Assembly (NCBI RefSeq): GCF_052857255.1
Contig: NC_135505.1
Location: forward strand, 41,377,864 to 41,441,863
DNA: 64,000 bases
Reading direction: 5' to 3'
From: Amblyomma americanum
Taxonomy: Eukaryota; Arthropoda; Arachnida; Ixodida; Ixodidae
Under the pieces are notes generated by a model, which did no database searches, was not told where the DNA came from, and was given only the letters and a program-made list of their open reading frames with translations. Position numbers and translations under genes: made by a program. Below, piece by piece: positions 43,001-54,681 of this stretch (position 1 is the first letter of the stretch; each line of letters begins with the position of its first letter).

Positions 43001-43769
43001 ACTGCATGTTCCCCTCGATGATGGCTTCAGTGTTTATGGATTTCGTGGCGCCTACGGTCACGATAACGCTTGAACGGGGTGGGACGCTCACTTGTTCCTC
43101 CAGGACACTTAGGGCAACGTGATTTTCCCGAGTTTTCATCGAAGCGATGGCTTCGTCCGTCGAAAGCGTGATCAGCTTGGATCGCAGGTCGATGATCGCC
43201 TGATGCTCATTAAGGAAATCCATACCCAAGATCACTTCGCGGGAGCATTGCGGTAGCACAACAAAGGTCGCAGGAAAGGTATGTGCTTTGACAGTCACAC
43301 GCGCTGTGCATCGTCCTGATGGCGTAATGAGGTGGCCCCCAGCGGTGCGAATTTGTGGGCCGTCCCAAGCCGTTGTGACTTTTCTGAGCTGCGCAGCGAA
43401 TGTTCCATTCATCACCGAGTAATCGGCTCCTGTGTCGACTAGAGCGGTAACTTTCCGGCCGTCGATAGTCACTTCTAGGTCGGAGGTCCTGGCTCTTGCA
43501 TTGCATGTCGCTCTCGGCGTCGGGTCACGGCTTCGTCGCGTATGCGAGTCACGGGTTGGGCGTGTGGTCGAAGCTCCTCTGGGTGGCGGCGTCGATTTCA
43601 AGGTAGCTTGCGTCGTGGTCGAGGTTCTCATTGTGTGCGGCGTCGGTGCAGCGAGTGTCGGTTCTTCATGCGGCGTCGCGGGTGCAGCGTCTTCATGGGG
43701 CGTGGTCAGTGGAGGATCTTCGGCGTTTAGCTCGTGAGCAACCTCACCTCCAGAGGTTGCTGCCTTTAG
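40067..43769 (-). CDS. pol: Gypsy-2 Pol polyprotein (frameshifted in integrase)
   Basis: Entered by -1 frameshifting at 43769. Domains in order: protease (ALVDTGADYSVM, then SREVILGMDFL); RT with GALRFCVDYRRLNNIT, SSMDLKSGYWQI and catalytic YLDDVVVF (42171-42182 coding YLDD); RNase H (HTDASSVGLGAVL, HKSGRKHTDADCLSR-type end); HHCC zinc domain (HDEPTAGHLG...CRDCQRRK); integrase core with GMDLLGPF, ITDRGTAF and NGLTERLNKT; and a C-terminal GDQVWVWTP domain to the stop at 40067. The frame breaks in a run of eight G (40739-40746) just before the second catalytic Asp and resumes in the next frame. All catalytic residues are otherwise visible. This may be a true mutation or a homopolymer sequencing error. 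Confidence 0.95.
40739..40746 (-). other. Homopolymer frameshift in Gypsy-2 integrase
   Basis: G8 on plus (C8 on the coding strand), between the LRHG and DVLITDRG blocks. The upstream frame is open to this point and the downstream frame from it. Confidence 0.85.
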
Positions 43770-43775
43770 TTTCCC
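43737..43775 (-). promoter_or_regulatory. gag-pol -1 ribosomal frameshift signal: slippery heptamer and hairpin
   Basis: On the coding strand the heptamer G GGA AAC (43775-43769), in the correct phase relative to gag, sits directly before the gag TAA (43768-43766). After a 7-nt spacer comes a perfect 9-bp hairpin, AGCAACCTC (43761-43753), a 7-nt loop and GAGGTTGCT (43745-43737). A -1 slip on AAC leads into an open frame continuous with protease. GGGAAAC is an established slippery heptamer in retroviral gag-pro junctions. Confidence 0.9.
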
Positions 43776-45118
43776 CTACGGGGGCTGGGCGACCTTCCTC
43801 GTACCGCGGCTGCGTAGCTGCGGCGTGGCGACGCAAAGCGCGAGGTTGACGGCGATGGTGAGCGCGAAAAGCGGTTCGGCGTGTACTCTTGTCGACGCAG
43901 GTACTCGTCGATTTCGTGCGGACGTTGTCCGAAGCGTGGTCGTGGGGCGTTAACGGCAAATCCTCGAAGACCGATACGTCGGTACGGGCAGAGACGAAGA
44001 ATATGGCCGGCCTCACCGCAATGGAAGCACAACGGCCGGTTGTCGGAAGTCCTCCAGGCGTCGCATTTCCTGGGGCTTGAGCGTCGGTCATAGGCTGGGC
44101 GGGTGGGGGCTGGGAGGCGGCGTTGTGGAACGATTGGCTCATCTCGAGGAGGACGTGGGGGTTGTCGCTGGGGCTGAGCAGTACTTACTGCAGCGGCGTA
44201 GGTCATGGCCTGGGGTTCTGTGGCCGTCGGGGTGCCAAGTGCCTGTTGCACTTCTTCCTGTACCACATCCATCAGAGTCGCTGCTTGTGGCTGTGGGGAA
44301 GATGGCAGTAATCGGCGTAGCTCCTCTCGTACGATTTCGCGGATAACTTCCCGCAAGCTGTCGCTGGTGGTGGCCGGCGTGTCCGAACGGATTGCACAGG
44401 CAGAGGAAGGGCGATTGTACTGCCGAGCTCGAACGTCGAGGGTATTCTCAATCGTGCAGGCTTCTTGCATAAACTCCTCGACTGTTTTTGGCGGCTGGCG
44501 GACGAGGCTTGCAAAGAGTTGTTCTTTTACGCCGCGCATTAAAAACTGAACTTTCTTTTCCTCGGTCATCCCGGGATCGGGGCGGCGAAATAGGCGCTTC
44601 ATCTCCTCGACGTAACTGCGGACGGGCTCATTCGGAAGCTGGATCCTGGACTCGAGGAGTCGTTCGGCTCTTTCTTTCCTCACGACACTGGTGAATACCT
44701 TCAATAGTTCTCTCTTGAATAGCTCCCATGTCGTAAGGGACGACTCGTAGTTTTCGTACCACGTGCGTGCGGAGCCATCCAATGAGAAAAAAACGTGTCC
44801 AATCTTTGCCGCATCATCCCACTTGTTGAATGACGCCACGCGCTCAAATTGGTCCAACCATTCTTCAGGGTCTTCGCCTAGGGATCCATTGAAAGTTGGC
44901 GGCACCCGCGGCTGCTGCAGTATGATCGGTGTCGACATCTTTGGCGAGGTTTCAGTGCTGGTAGCGGCGTCTTTTCGCTGTCTGGTGCGGTCCGGCAGTT
45001 TCCCGAACTCAGGCTCCTCTCCCTGGAGACATCGGCTGGCTCGCTGGGCTGCTTGTTCGTCCTCGGGTGTGAAGCGCTTAGGGCTGGGTTCACGACTTGA
45101 AGGGGGCGTCCGGAACAT
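43766..45118 (-). CDS. gag: Gypsy-2 Gag
   Basis: The ATG at 45118-45116 is taken as start because the frame extending upstream enters the LTR and PBS. The protein has about 450 residues, an acidic N-terminus, then a Gag core (PTFNGSLGEDPEEWLDQFERVASFNKW; RTWYENYESSLTTWELFKREL; EKKVQFLMRGV), a SLREVIREIVREELRRLL helix, a Pro/Gln-rich linker, one CCHC zinc knuckle (CFHCGEAGHILRLCP) and an Arg/Ser-rich tail ending RGRSPSPRRGN at the frameshift site. Gag assembles the virus-like particle, and the knuckle binds element RNA. No lesions are seen. Confidence 0.95.
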   Translation of the reverse strand: MFRTPPSSREPSPKRFTPEDEQAAQRASRCLQGEEPEFGKLPDRTRQRKDAATSTETSPKMSTPIILQQPRVPPTFNGSLGEDPEEWLDQFERVASFNKWDDAAKIGHVFFSLDGSARTWYENYESSLTTWELFKRELLKVFTSVVRKERAERLLESRIQLPNEPVRSYVEEMKRLFRRPDPGMTEEKKVQFLMRGVKEQLFASLVRQPPKTVEEFMQEACTIENTLDVRARQYNRPSSACAIRSDTPATTSDSLREVIREIVREELRRLLPSSPQPQAATLMDVVQEEVQQALGTPTATEPQAMTYAAAVSTAQPQRQPPRPPRDEPIVPQRRLPAPTRPAYDRRSSPRKCDAWRTSDNRPLCFHCGEAGHILRLCPYRRIGLRGFAVNAPRPRFGQRPHEIDEYLRRQEYTPNRFSRSPSPSTSRFASPRRSYAAAVRGRSPSPRRGN

Positions 45119-45119
45119 G

Positions 45120-45143
45120 GAAGTTACCCCGCACCTCCACCAG
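45120..45143 (-). promoter_or_regulatory. Primer binding site of Gypsy-2
   Basis: Two bases inside the 5' LTR end, the coding strand reads TGGTGGAGGTGCGGGGTAAC, of the form expected to pair with the 3' end of a cellular tRNA ending in CCA. Confidence 0.75.
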
Positions 45144-45144
45144 A

Positions 45145-45517
45145 TGTCACGTAGTGGTGACGGCAGTCGAAGCAGCGATGAAGATGGACGAAAGGGTCTT
45201 CTAAAAGAACTGTTTATTGGGCTGACTTGCACCCAAAATGGACTGAATCACTCGGCGGCGGTGAAGCGACAAGCGTGCTCGGCGGTCGTCGAACAGAATG
45301 CCCGCCGCTGTCGGCCGTGCTCAATTTAAAGCTGATAGCGAACATTCGAGATAAAGGGCGCAAAGTTACTAGAACATTCCGGAACAACGTAGAATCAGCT
45401 TTGCCTGGCTGCGATCAATCGAGATAAATCTAGTCGCGTCTTGCGTCGCAAACAAAGCGATAAGGTGGTGTCGCGGCAGATTTGAAAAACGAACAAACAC
45501 TGCAAATATTGGCGGCA
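45145..45517 (-). repeat. 5' LTR of Gypsy-2
   Basis: 373 bp, TG...CA, almost identical to 39586-39957. Confidence 0.97.
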
Positions 45518-45521
45518 ATAT

Positions 45522-46560
45522 GAATGGGGAGGTAGAGAAGAGGTTCAGGAGCCCACCAATAAACGATAGGCATTCCAAGGCGAAAGCGGGCGCTCCGAAA
45601 TAATTGCGAATTGTAGAATTGCGAAGTAGGGCTTAGTGACTTCGACGCAGTCGCGCTCATGCCGGTCGATTAGGAGCACGCAATTCCTCCTTCCTAATGC
45701 AGGTCGTGCTGCTCGATCATATGAAAGGGTTTGTTAGGTGTTTTCTTATTTCATACACGACAAGCTCATTCTTGTCAACCACTGAGATCTATCTCAACTC
45801 GATACTGGTGAACTGAAGGAAAAACCTAAGAGAACTGCTCCTGAACTTCAGTGTTGAATTTCGGTAGGTGGGCGCGGCCTCGTGTTTGCTATCACTCGAC
45901 TCCCAGATCGGTCGAGGCAGTTTTTGAAGTTCAAGTCAGTGCACTGCCAAGGAGTGAGGAAGGCAACTGCATCGTCAGGCTTGTGAGGCGCTATTTCGCA
46001 GTTGCTGATACACGAAATAAAAAAAAAATTACTAGGCAAGCACGAAGATTCGGGACCCTGCTTGTTCTGAACCGCTCCTGCTATCCGCGTTACAGTCATG
46101 CGAAGAAAACTTAGTAAGAGCCATGTGGGGAATCAAGCGAGCAACAAGGCTTATTCAAAGAGGCTAATATTTATTCCGCTAGAGCAATATATAGGACATC
46201 TCGTTGGCTCCAGGTTTAATATCAGGGTGCTGTTGAGTGCAACTAACAAGGGCGAGCCTTTTTTGTGTAGTGTGCATTGGACACAGAAAAGGATAATCAC
46301 AAGTTGCAGTGTAAGACATGCTTCAAATTTTGTGTAGTTTAATACTCGTGCCGAAGGTTTTGCGACAGTGTCCTGCTTTCGTCTCAATTTTGTGCTTTTC
46401 GCTTTGTATCTCGCCAACGGCGCAAGGTGTAACAACTTTGTTGGGCGAGAAGGCTATAGAGCGCTGTCGTAAACTCCGTCACTCGCTGCTTTTCTTCGTT
46501 GTTCTCAAGTGCTAAATTATCCTAGTCAATTCCTGTTAAAGTAAAATCACCTGAACAAGA
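45522..46560. other. No recognised feature
   Basis: Small open frames only. No domain, array or transposon end recognised. Confidence 0.4.
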
Positions 46561-46850
46561 TTCTTTGTGTGCACTATGCGCATTTATAATCCTCCATACC
46601 ATCCCCGGTTTTAAGAGTTTTCTGTTTCACTGGAATTATCCCAACTCCACCACTGCCAATCCTCTCTATGACAATGAGGGCATAATACCAAGAATCTGTC
46701 TCAATGTCATCAGCATTACGGTTCAGCCATGTGTGTGCGATAAAATATACATCCGCACCTTGTAATTACAGTAGTTCTGCCGACATTTTACTCTTAGGGA
46801 CAGTACTTCCTGCGTTAAGTAAAAAATGGAAACGCAGCAGATCATGTTGA
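46560..46850 (-). pseudogene. LINE endonuclease N-terminal fragment (CR1/L2 type)
   Basis: The minus strand reads a segment with GADVYFIAHTWLN, then YYALIVIERIGSGGVGIIPVK. This parallels the 'adv.f.TETWL...R.DR..GGGV.i' pattern at the start of LINE APE-type endonucleases. A stop precedes it and the surrounding frames are broken. The catalytic Glu position (TETW) reads AHTW, so the site is lost. Confidence 0.5.
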
Positions 46851-49689
46851 AGATTTAGGAAAGCTAATTTCTCAAGAAGTGGGCGTGTTTATGCGTGCTT
46901 AAATAACCCTTGTGTTTTCTCCAAGATCGAAGGTCGGTGGATAATTAAAAAAATTTATTTATGAAACACAACAGCAAAACCTTCACTCTTCGTCGTGTTC
47001 GTAGTACATTACACACACAATGTTCGTTGCACATTACACCCACGCACATTCGCTAAAAAATTTTGATATCGCTGTTCTTCACCTCGAACCCATTGCGAAG
47101 CACACTTACCTTTTCGCAAATTATAATAAAGCAATGTGATAGGGCAAACATGTTTCGCCTTCTGTGAACCAATTCTATGCATGTGCTCAATAGAATACTT
47201 CCATGCCCACCATGTCAATATATAATTATTTTTGAAAAACTATCATTTGAAAGGCCGCACAATTTTCCTTTAGGTGGATTATTAGCTCAAACTATAGCGG
47301 GTTTCGACGTAATCATACTGTTTTGCACCTGGGCAACGTCTTTTCGCATGGCACAAAGATTCACCTGATATTTTCCAACGGTTCTCTCGATGCTCTTTCA
47401 GTGATTCGACCATTCGCTTCTATTTTGAACAGGCTTAAATGCATATTTTCGTGGCCGTAGGGAGCCCGTCTGAATTAAAGCTTGTTGGCCCAGCTGCCCG
47501 TAAATCAACAGGGCCCTAAGCTATACACTTTTATGAGCCTTGGTCGCGACCATGCTGGTCGACTAAATTATCAGACTTTCCGAATTTTTGGGGCTCACAA
47601 TAAAATGGTTATCTTCTAGTAAAAGCCATGACTCTCATTATAATTAAACCGTGTCTAAATGCCTCAGTTCTTTTGATAAACACAGCGAGAAAATATTTGA
47701 TCTTTCAAAAAGAATTTGCACAGTCGAGCTGAAAGAATTAGCGCATTTATGAGCGGAGCTTGCTTTATATTTCGTTTCGTCTAATAGGTTAATCCCACCC
47801 TCACCGAAAATCTCTCTATCCTAAATGTCTAGAATTCTTCCACTTCGCTCTTGAAATCAAATATTCCAGTAAGCAGCTGAATTATTACGTCTTACGATCT
47901 AGAAAACGAGGTAAAACATTGTGCTAAACCAAAACTATAACAACTGTAGATCTAATAGTCGATCAAATGAACCCTACAAACAACCTTTCGATCATACGAT
48001 CAGCGTGCATATTGTACGGTGGAAACATACAGACGATGTAAGTCGTGCAGTAATTCATGTGATCGAATTTTTGAATCTGACCCATGTTTTAAATATTTGG
48101 GCACGTCCCCAAATTTCCAACTCTATTCACGTTTCTATGCATACATGAGGATGACCACTAGTCCTCAATTCCTCCCCGACCTTTCTTATAGCAGCTAGCT
48201 TCTCCGTTCCTTCGGCCAAGTGTAGAAGCCACCCCCTAAACATGGTTTTCTTTTCTCTATATATTAGCTTTGCCAAAGCGAAGAACAAGTCGATGTGGAG
48301 GCACATAGATCAACATGTTTTGTTCTTGCCACAGGTGAGCTTCGCAAACGTGATAGACACTGTGAGAAGCATAGTGCATGAAGGGCGGTTTTTTTAAATG
48401 AAGATAAACAGTTGTCAGCCAAGTTTAGGAAGAAAGGCACAAAAATCTCAACAATAGCATCTTGCGTCTCTTGCAGTCGGGCCACTACAGCAGGGGTGCA
48501 ACTGCTACTGCTGCAAGGGTCAGTGCTGTGTCGGCTATGGTCACTGTCGTAGATATTCACGACCCTTGTGATCGTGTGACCAGCCACAGCACTAACCCGT
48601 TGAAGCTCATCTGGCTTCTGGGTGGGCTGCCACCACATAAAAAAATGCACGTTTTTCACGATTAGCATCCTCTCGGCCACATATGCAACCAACTGTGAAA
48701 TGGACAGACAGCCATTAGCCTGAATCTGGAGATGTGACAGAAATTTGTCGTGTGCAGCCATAAGCACTCTTGCTCTTTTATTGCTAGAAGTAGCAGTAAT
48801 AATAGTGACCGGTCTAAATACTGTTTCCATTTTTCAATCTCATAGGTAAAATAAATAATGAATGCATGCAATTTTCATCACATATTTTGGATGTATGTCA
48901 CGAGCAGGTTATACAGCAGGTCCTACTGGGATAGGCTGCATCAGGACCTATTGTAGTAGTAAGAACAAAGGAGTGTCAAAATATGCAGGACAAAAATGAG
49001 ATTTGAGATGCTTACCCCACCAAATTATTCTACGACTTATATGGGAGTGGTTAAACACGTAACGATGCAATAGTTATGCAGTAATTAATCAGTTGTGCTG
49101 TTAACATTGGTTCTACCCCAACATACTGGATCGCACACCTTTCATAACACCCAACCAAACATCCTCAAGACCCAGTGTCACTACGTACCGCTTGCGTTCA
49201 AACCTGTAGTGCCTTCACAGCTCACTACTACCACTGTGTCCTCTCATGCATGTCGCCATGCGATCGCCCCATTTTTCTCACTACTCCTCGTATAGCTCAA
49301 ATACGTTGTATGGTGGCGGCAGAACAGGGCAATCACGTAGTGGTAATCTAACAAGCAACAGATTTGTTCAAAGCTCATTACTGTGATAACAACAAAGTTA
49401 ATAATCTCCTCGGTTTTCATCTCTACCGACCCAGATACTAAACTATGATGTCGATCAGAATAGATTGCGGTCTACAGAGAAAAAAAGCCGCGTGCTTAAG
49501 CGTTGAAAACGAGCACAACCGTCTTTTCTCTCAGGCGTGATACAGTAAAAATTATAATGAAGAGTAATCAAAGCGGCTTAACAAAAAAAAAAGGAGGAAG
49601 GAAAAGCGCATTCGAAGTGTAACAAGCAAACGGCATGGGCAGTATAGGCAGAAAGTGACACTATTTGACGGCGTGCAGTAACGCGATCA
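46851..49689. other. No recognised feature
   Basis: AT-rich. A 188-codon minus frame (48264-48830) is the longest open frame but shows no recognisable motif, and its C-terminal half is Ser/Cys-rich low complexity. Confidence 0.4.
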
Positions 49690-52158
49690 TTGAAATTCTC
49701 TGCTCTTATGCTGACTCAGTTGGTCCATCAGCCTACGCGTGGAGCTAATATTTTGGGTCTGATATTCACGAACGCTCACACGGCTGCGAGACCTCCTGTA
49801 GTAGTCCCAGGTATTAGCGACCATGATGTTGTTTTCTGTGAGATAAATGTGCACTACGCACAAATTGGTAATTGTGCTCGGCGACGCATTTACAGCTATC
49901 AAAAGCCCGTACAAACGACATAGCACATTCCATAGATGCATATTACGATGTCTTCGAAACTTTAGCGGAAACAGAAAATGTGCAGGCGTTGTGGAACATA
50001 TTCAGAAAAAAACTTCTAGAGTTGCGCCATCAATATGTGCTATCATGGATAATGACGCCTCAACGCAGTAGCTCTAAGCCTTGGTGTAATCGGGAGGTGC
50101 GCAGGATCGCCAGGAAAAGGGCGACTACTTATGCATATAAGAAATCGCCTTCGTTCCGCTTGAGCCAAACACTGAAGCAAATAACTAAGTGTATGAAACG
50201 TTTCTTGAGAATAGAAACAGAGAAGTTCTTTGAGTCCTTTCATTCAAGGATGCAGAGGCGCCCAAAACTACTCTGCCAACCTATTAAATTTAACGGCAAA
50301 GATGCAGTATCACTGCCACCGCTCGAGATGACGGAAGTTTGATCCATATCGACCTTGTAAGAGCAAAACTTTTCAACCAGTACTTTAGCTCTCTGTTTGC
50401 TGGTCGCCTGAGCAGAAATGACTATAATGCGCAGACAACCGATTTTGGCGCAGAACACATGGGAGACATTGTTTTTGGTTTGCGCAGAATTCAAATATTG
50501 CTAGAAAAATTGAATGCATCGAAAGCCACTGGCCAGACGGCTCACCATCTGCATTACTTTTTCCGTGCGCGGCCCGGATCAAAATACTTACGTTATTTTC
50601 ACAAAATCGCTTCAAGAAAGTGCTTTGTCAGATGACTGGAAACTTTCTCACGTCGTGCCAGTGCACAAGTCGGGGCCCCGCAGTATCGTTTCAAATTACT
50701 GTTCGATCTCACTAATCAGTATTAGCTGCAAGCTGCTTGAACATATCTTCTTTACAAACATAATGACTCATTTGAACGCTTTTTCGTTACCATCCCCCAT
50801 CAACAAAGATTCTGGACTGAATTTTCTTGTGTCATGCAAATGACCGAACTGACATTTAATCTGGCTGGTGCCTTGGACGAGGGATTCACAATTGACTGTC
50901 TAAATTTGGATTTCCGGAAGGAATTTGACTTGGCCCCCATTCCTTACTGCTTGAAAAATTACCCTGCTACAACATAAATTGTTCAGTTATAGCCTGGATT
51001 AAAGAATACTTGCATTTGAGACGTCAAATAGTAGTGTTTATAGAGCGCAGTCGGATCAGGCCGACCTATAGTATGTTGTATCTCAGAGGTTGGTTTTGCG
51101 GCCACTCCTTTTTTTAATGTATATGAATGATATATGTCGCAGTATTTCGTCAAAAATGCGTCTGTTTGCAAACGACTGCGTTCTATATAAGGTCATTCCT
51201 ACTTCCGTCGAGTGCAGTGCCCTGCCGAATGATTTGTCCTTTATTACTAACTAGTGCAATACTTGGCTCATTGATATTAACGTTAAAAAATCTGTGTACA
51301 TGCGTTTAACAAGGAAAAAATTCTCATGACTTTTCATACAGTATTAACTCGGAAACATTGGCAAAAGGTTACAAACATAATTATCTTGGTGTTTACTTTG
51401 CTGCAAATTTTTCCTGGCGTCAGCATTGGGATTACCTTACAAGCAAGGCTTCCAGTGTGCTGAGTTTTCTTCGCAGAAATGCGAAGAATTTACCGCCTAG
51501 TGGCAAAGAACTCCTGTATAAAACTAACGTTAGACCAGTACTCGAGTATGTTTGTTTTGTTTGGTACTCTTGGCAGCAGGTAGATATTCACAAGATTGAA
51601 AGGAGAATTTGGCACTGCGATTTGTTAATGCCAATTTTCCAGAATATTTAGCGTCTCTGCTGCAAAGTATAACCTTGAATGGGAATCACTCTAGCAGCGA
51701 AAGAAACTTCTTAGATTAAAATTTCTCCAGAGTATCTTTTCCAATAAAACTGGTTTTAACCGCGAGGATTATCTGCGTCATCCCGACTATGTCTCACCGC
51801 GCCTTGATCATGCATTTAAAATGAAAGATATCAGGTGTGAGACGAACTTCTTCAAGATGTCCTTTTCCCCCAAAGAATTCGCGAATGCAATAAACTCCGA
51901 CATGATATCGCTGCTATTACCTCCACTGATGTATTTTTTCTTCTTTGAGAAATATGCATTAATTTTTCCCTTGTTTTTTTGCTTTTTTAAATGATTGCAA
52001 AAGTGTTGCCTGTATGCTTGTTTGATTCGGTAGCTTGCCTATTTGCTTTCTACCTGCCTTTCCTGCTTTTTTGACTGTGTTTGAGTTGTCTTGCCACCGC
52101 CCCCTCCCCCTATAATATCTCACAGCGCTGTAGGTATCGTGATAAATTAAAAAAAAAT
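49690..52158 (+). pseudogene. LINE remnant, endonuclease end to 3' tail (CR1/L2 type)
   Basis: Plus-strand blocks in order. Endonuclease C-terminus: TQLVHQPTRGANILGLIFTN and PGISDHDVVFCEI, at 49715-49850. Pre-RT linker: SSKPWCNREVRRIARKR at about 50075. RT entry: KAFNQYFSSLF-like and LLEKLNASKATG at 50360-50530. Next WKLSHVVPVHKSG and SNYCSISLISISCKLLEHI at 50640-50745, then LLFLMYMNDI with the altered catalytic block MRLFANDC (51155-51180). C-terminal part: HNYLGVYFAANFSWRQHWDYL and NVRPVLEYVCFVWY at 51375-51570. A 3' UTR ends in an A-rich tail near 52158. Multiple stops and frameshifts. FADD has become FAND, so the copy is inactive. Confidence 0.85.
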
Positions 52159-52317
52159 ATACCTTTGCTTTTTTATTTTCAGTGGGCGGAAGAAAATGGT
52201 GAAAAAGACTTCTGTGAACGTCGACTGAATTCAGCCCGTGGTCTGTCAAATTTCAAGAAAATTTTACAACAGAGGTTGAAATGCACATGTGAATTCCGAG
52301 CAAAACCCTCACAACAG

Positions 52318-52335
52318 CCCCCCCCCCCCCCCCCC
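52318..52335 (+). repeat. Poly-C run (18 C)
   Basis: Uninterrupted C homopolymer. Confidence 0.95.
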
Positions 52336-54549
52336 ATTGTAATAATATACTCTCATATACTGCAGGAGCTGACTTTTTCAACAGCTTCAGTTTTGCCTTG
52401 TTTGACACTACTGGCTCTTCAAGGTCAATATAATAGTCCAGCTCTTCATCATAGCTCCGTATCTGAATTAAATTTATTCGCAGTGTAAACCTCAAGCCAG
52501 TTTGATACGGAATAATGATACATTTGTTGTTCTCACGCACACATGATTAGCATTCAGACAATGATAGAGACAAGCAAAGACACTGCAGTGTTCTTCTGTC
52601 CTTATAGACGTTTCCGATAAGGAGTCTCTGGGTGTCGTCAAATTGTTCACCAGGCTGTTGTGCGCATGTGACAACAGCATATTGGAACCGGCAGCACAAC
52701 CAGTGTGCAACAGGCCAGAGTGGAGATGTTCGGCATCTTCCTCGCTCGATAGAAGGGTCTATATTCATATATATAAGCCGGAATTGTCAGGATATTCAAT
52801 CATTTACTAAAAAACTCAACGTAAAGGAGCCCATCTAATAACCATTGTGTGGCTTCAATATTGTCCTGTTAAAACCTGCTGACATTAAATTTGCAAACCC
52901 CAAGCAAGTAAATTATTAAATACCTGCAACCTATAATTAAAATAATTCATAAAACCATCTATATTTGCTGATTAGGTCGTTGCAACACAGAAAATTTGCA
53001 TGTGTGCTTAACTGCAGGTTGTGGGAAAAACCTGACAACCTTTTTTTATCCTTTTCCGACTGTTCGAACGGGGTTGGTTCCAGCTTATTGCCGCAAGGAC
53101 ACATGCTCAGTTAATTCATTTTCTTTTTTTTTTTCTGGGGGGGGGGGAGGGCAAAATAAAAGGTGTCTTAGCTAACCAACGCCTAAGAATGGGCTGCACT
53201 CTATGCTATGTGACTTAACCCAGGTGAAAAATTGGTATCTGCTCGTTTCTACTAGTTCCATCTGATTCCGAAAGGAAGCAGCTGGTTTGCTGCTGGTTGA
53301 AAAGGTACTGATCGAACTTTTGTAGAGTGGGGACATGATATAATTAAAGAAATGCACTTGATCTAATTACTTAGTTAAACCTCTGTAACACTTTACCGTT
53401 AATTTCAACTCAAAATTTTCAAGGTTTAAAAATCAAATAATGAGTTTATTCGAGTTGGCTTCTTGAAAGTAAGACATTAATGTGCTGAAACAGGAGCCAC
53501 TTGGTTTTATAGTGATTAATGCGCGCTACGACACAACACTGCAAACAAAATTTTGTCGTTTCTTTTTTCGCGCTTAGATTTAAAAGTCGTCACGTGAATA
53601 TGCGTTCCCGTGTCGGGCGTCAATGCCCAATATTATAGAAATCGCAGTGTGAAGCCAGAATGAATAAACAGGCAGTTGTTCCGCGTTGAGTGCGAGCGCT
53701 TTTTCTTAAAATCTTGATGCTGCAGCAGGAAGTCGACACTGCCGTTCCCGTTCTACGGCAATGTGTATTTAGCGCGTGACGATTCTTGCTTTAAAAAAAA
53801 AAATCCCCGCTCATCGCAGGAGGATCGCCGCAACCGAGCGTCTATACTATTTCGGAGGGTTCAGAACCTAGCAAAATCATTTCCTCTGTGTGCATATCGA
53901 AGAATTGAAAAGAACGAAGCAGAAAAAACGTATATATCTACGACTGGAAGTAGAACCCGCGTCGGCGCGCAGATATGTCCTTAAAAGGCAGCAGCGCTAG
54001 ATCACTATCGCTATGGTCGCCTTCTTTTTTTTTTGTTTAAGCCGCCGTCGGACACGCCGCGGTGTGCATGGCAGAGCGCCGTCACAACCTTCCTTCTGCG
54101 ACACGAGCAGTTAGCGCCTTTCACTTTCTCAAAACTGCCGCAAGGTTTAGACTCCGTTGATTTTGAGGGAAAAAAATTAAGGCGCATAACTAACTCCCCT
54201 AGGTCGGTGTGCACTCTAGGAAACTAGAATATAATCTTGTGACCATTTTTATATCTCGCGGACTTCATTTTGAGCGCGAAAACTGGAACCACGAAACGCT
54301 AACCACGCTCAATTACTTCCAAGGGTACCAGCGAAATGAACATGTCTTGACCTGCTCTACAATTCCTGCATTGAAAACTTTGCGCTAACGTCAAGGGTTA
54401 AACAGTTCGCTAATATGTGCGAACAGAAATGAAGCCGATGACAAAGGAAATACTTGAGATATGAAATGGCGGGAAAGTTTCAAACACATTATAAACTTAA
54501 AACGAGCTTCAGTAGTATTAAGCCTAAGATATGATACAAAGCCACTTAC
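52336..54549. other. No recognised feature; probable intron of the minus-strand exon at 54550
   Basis: AT-rich with a poly-G run at 53137-53147. Several short frames without domain similarity. If 54550-54681 is a genuine first exon, this region is at least partly its intron. Confidence 0.4.
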
Positions 54550-54681
54550 CAGAGTGTCCGCGGTGATGGCAGTAAACGCTGACAAAGTGCTGAGCAACTC
54601 TTTGTAAGCACTTGTTTCCAGCTGCAATTTTTTCCTCTCCCCTGTCGGGAGTGCGACAAGGCAGACGACTCTGTCTGCCAT
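54550..54681 (-). CDS. Candidate host gene first coding exon, unknown product
   Basis: Minus-strand ATG at 54681 lies in an ideal initiation context (GCCATGG). The frame encodes 44 residues: MADRVVCLVALPTGERKKLQ, then a helical stretch ending FTAITADTL. It ends in phase 0 at a consensus donor CTG|GTAAGT (54549). The upstream side (54690-54900) is GC-rich with CpGs, as in a promoter. No family is recognised. The next exon should lie below 54549 but was not identified. The overlapping plus-strand frame 54713-54914 probably reflects this GC-rich upstream region. Confidence 0.55.

Larger units (their letters stand above)
39586..45517 (-). mobile_element. Young, nearly intact Ty3/Gypsy LTR retrotransposon
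   Basis: 5932-bp element on the minus strand with 372/373-bp LTRs differing by one substitution and one single-base indel, and the 4-bp duplication ATAT on both sides (39582-39585 and 45518-45521). It has a primer binding site, gag with zinc knuckle, a -1 frameshift signal and full pol (protease, RT, RNase H, integrase). The only coding lesion found is a one-base change in a G8 homopolymer in integrase. Confidence 0.97.

Noticed and set aside
45119..45232. Upstream in-frame start for Gypsy-2 gag
   Set aside because: It would begin in the LTR and read through the primer binding site. The ATG at 45118 is the sensible start.
48264..48830. 188-codon minus-strand frame
   Set aside because: No recognisable motif and no donor/acceptor support. 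The C-terminal half is Ser/Cys-rich filler.
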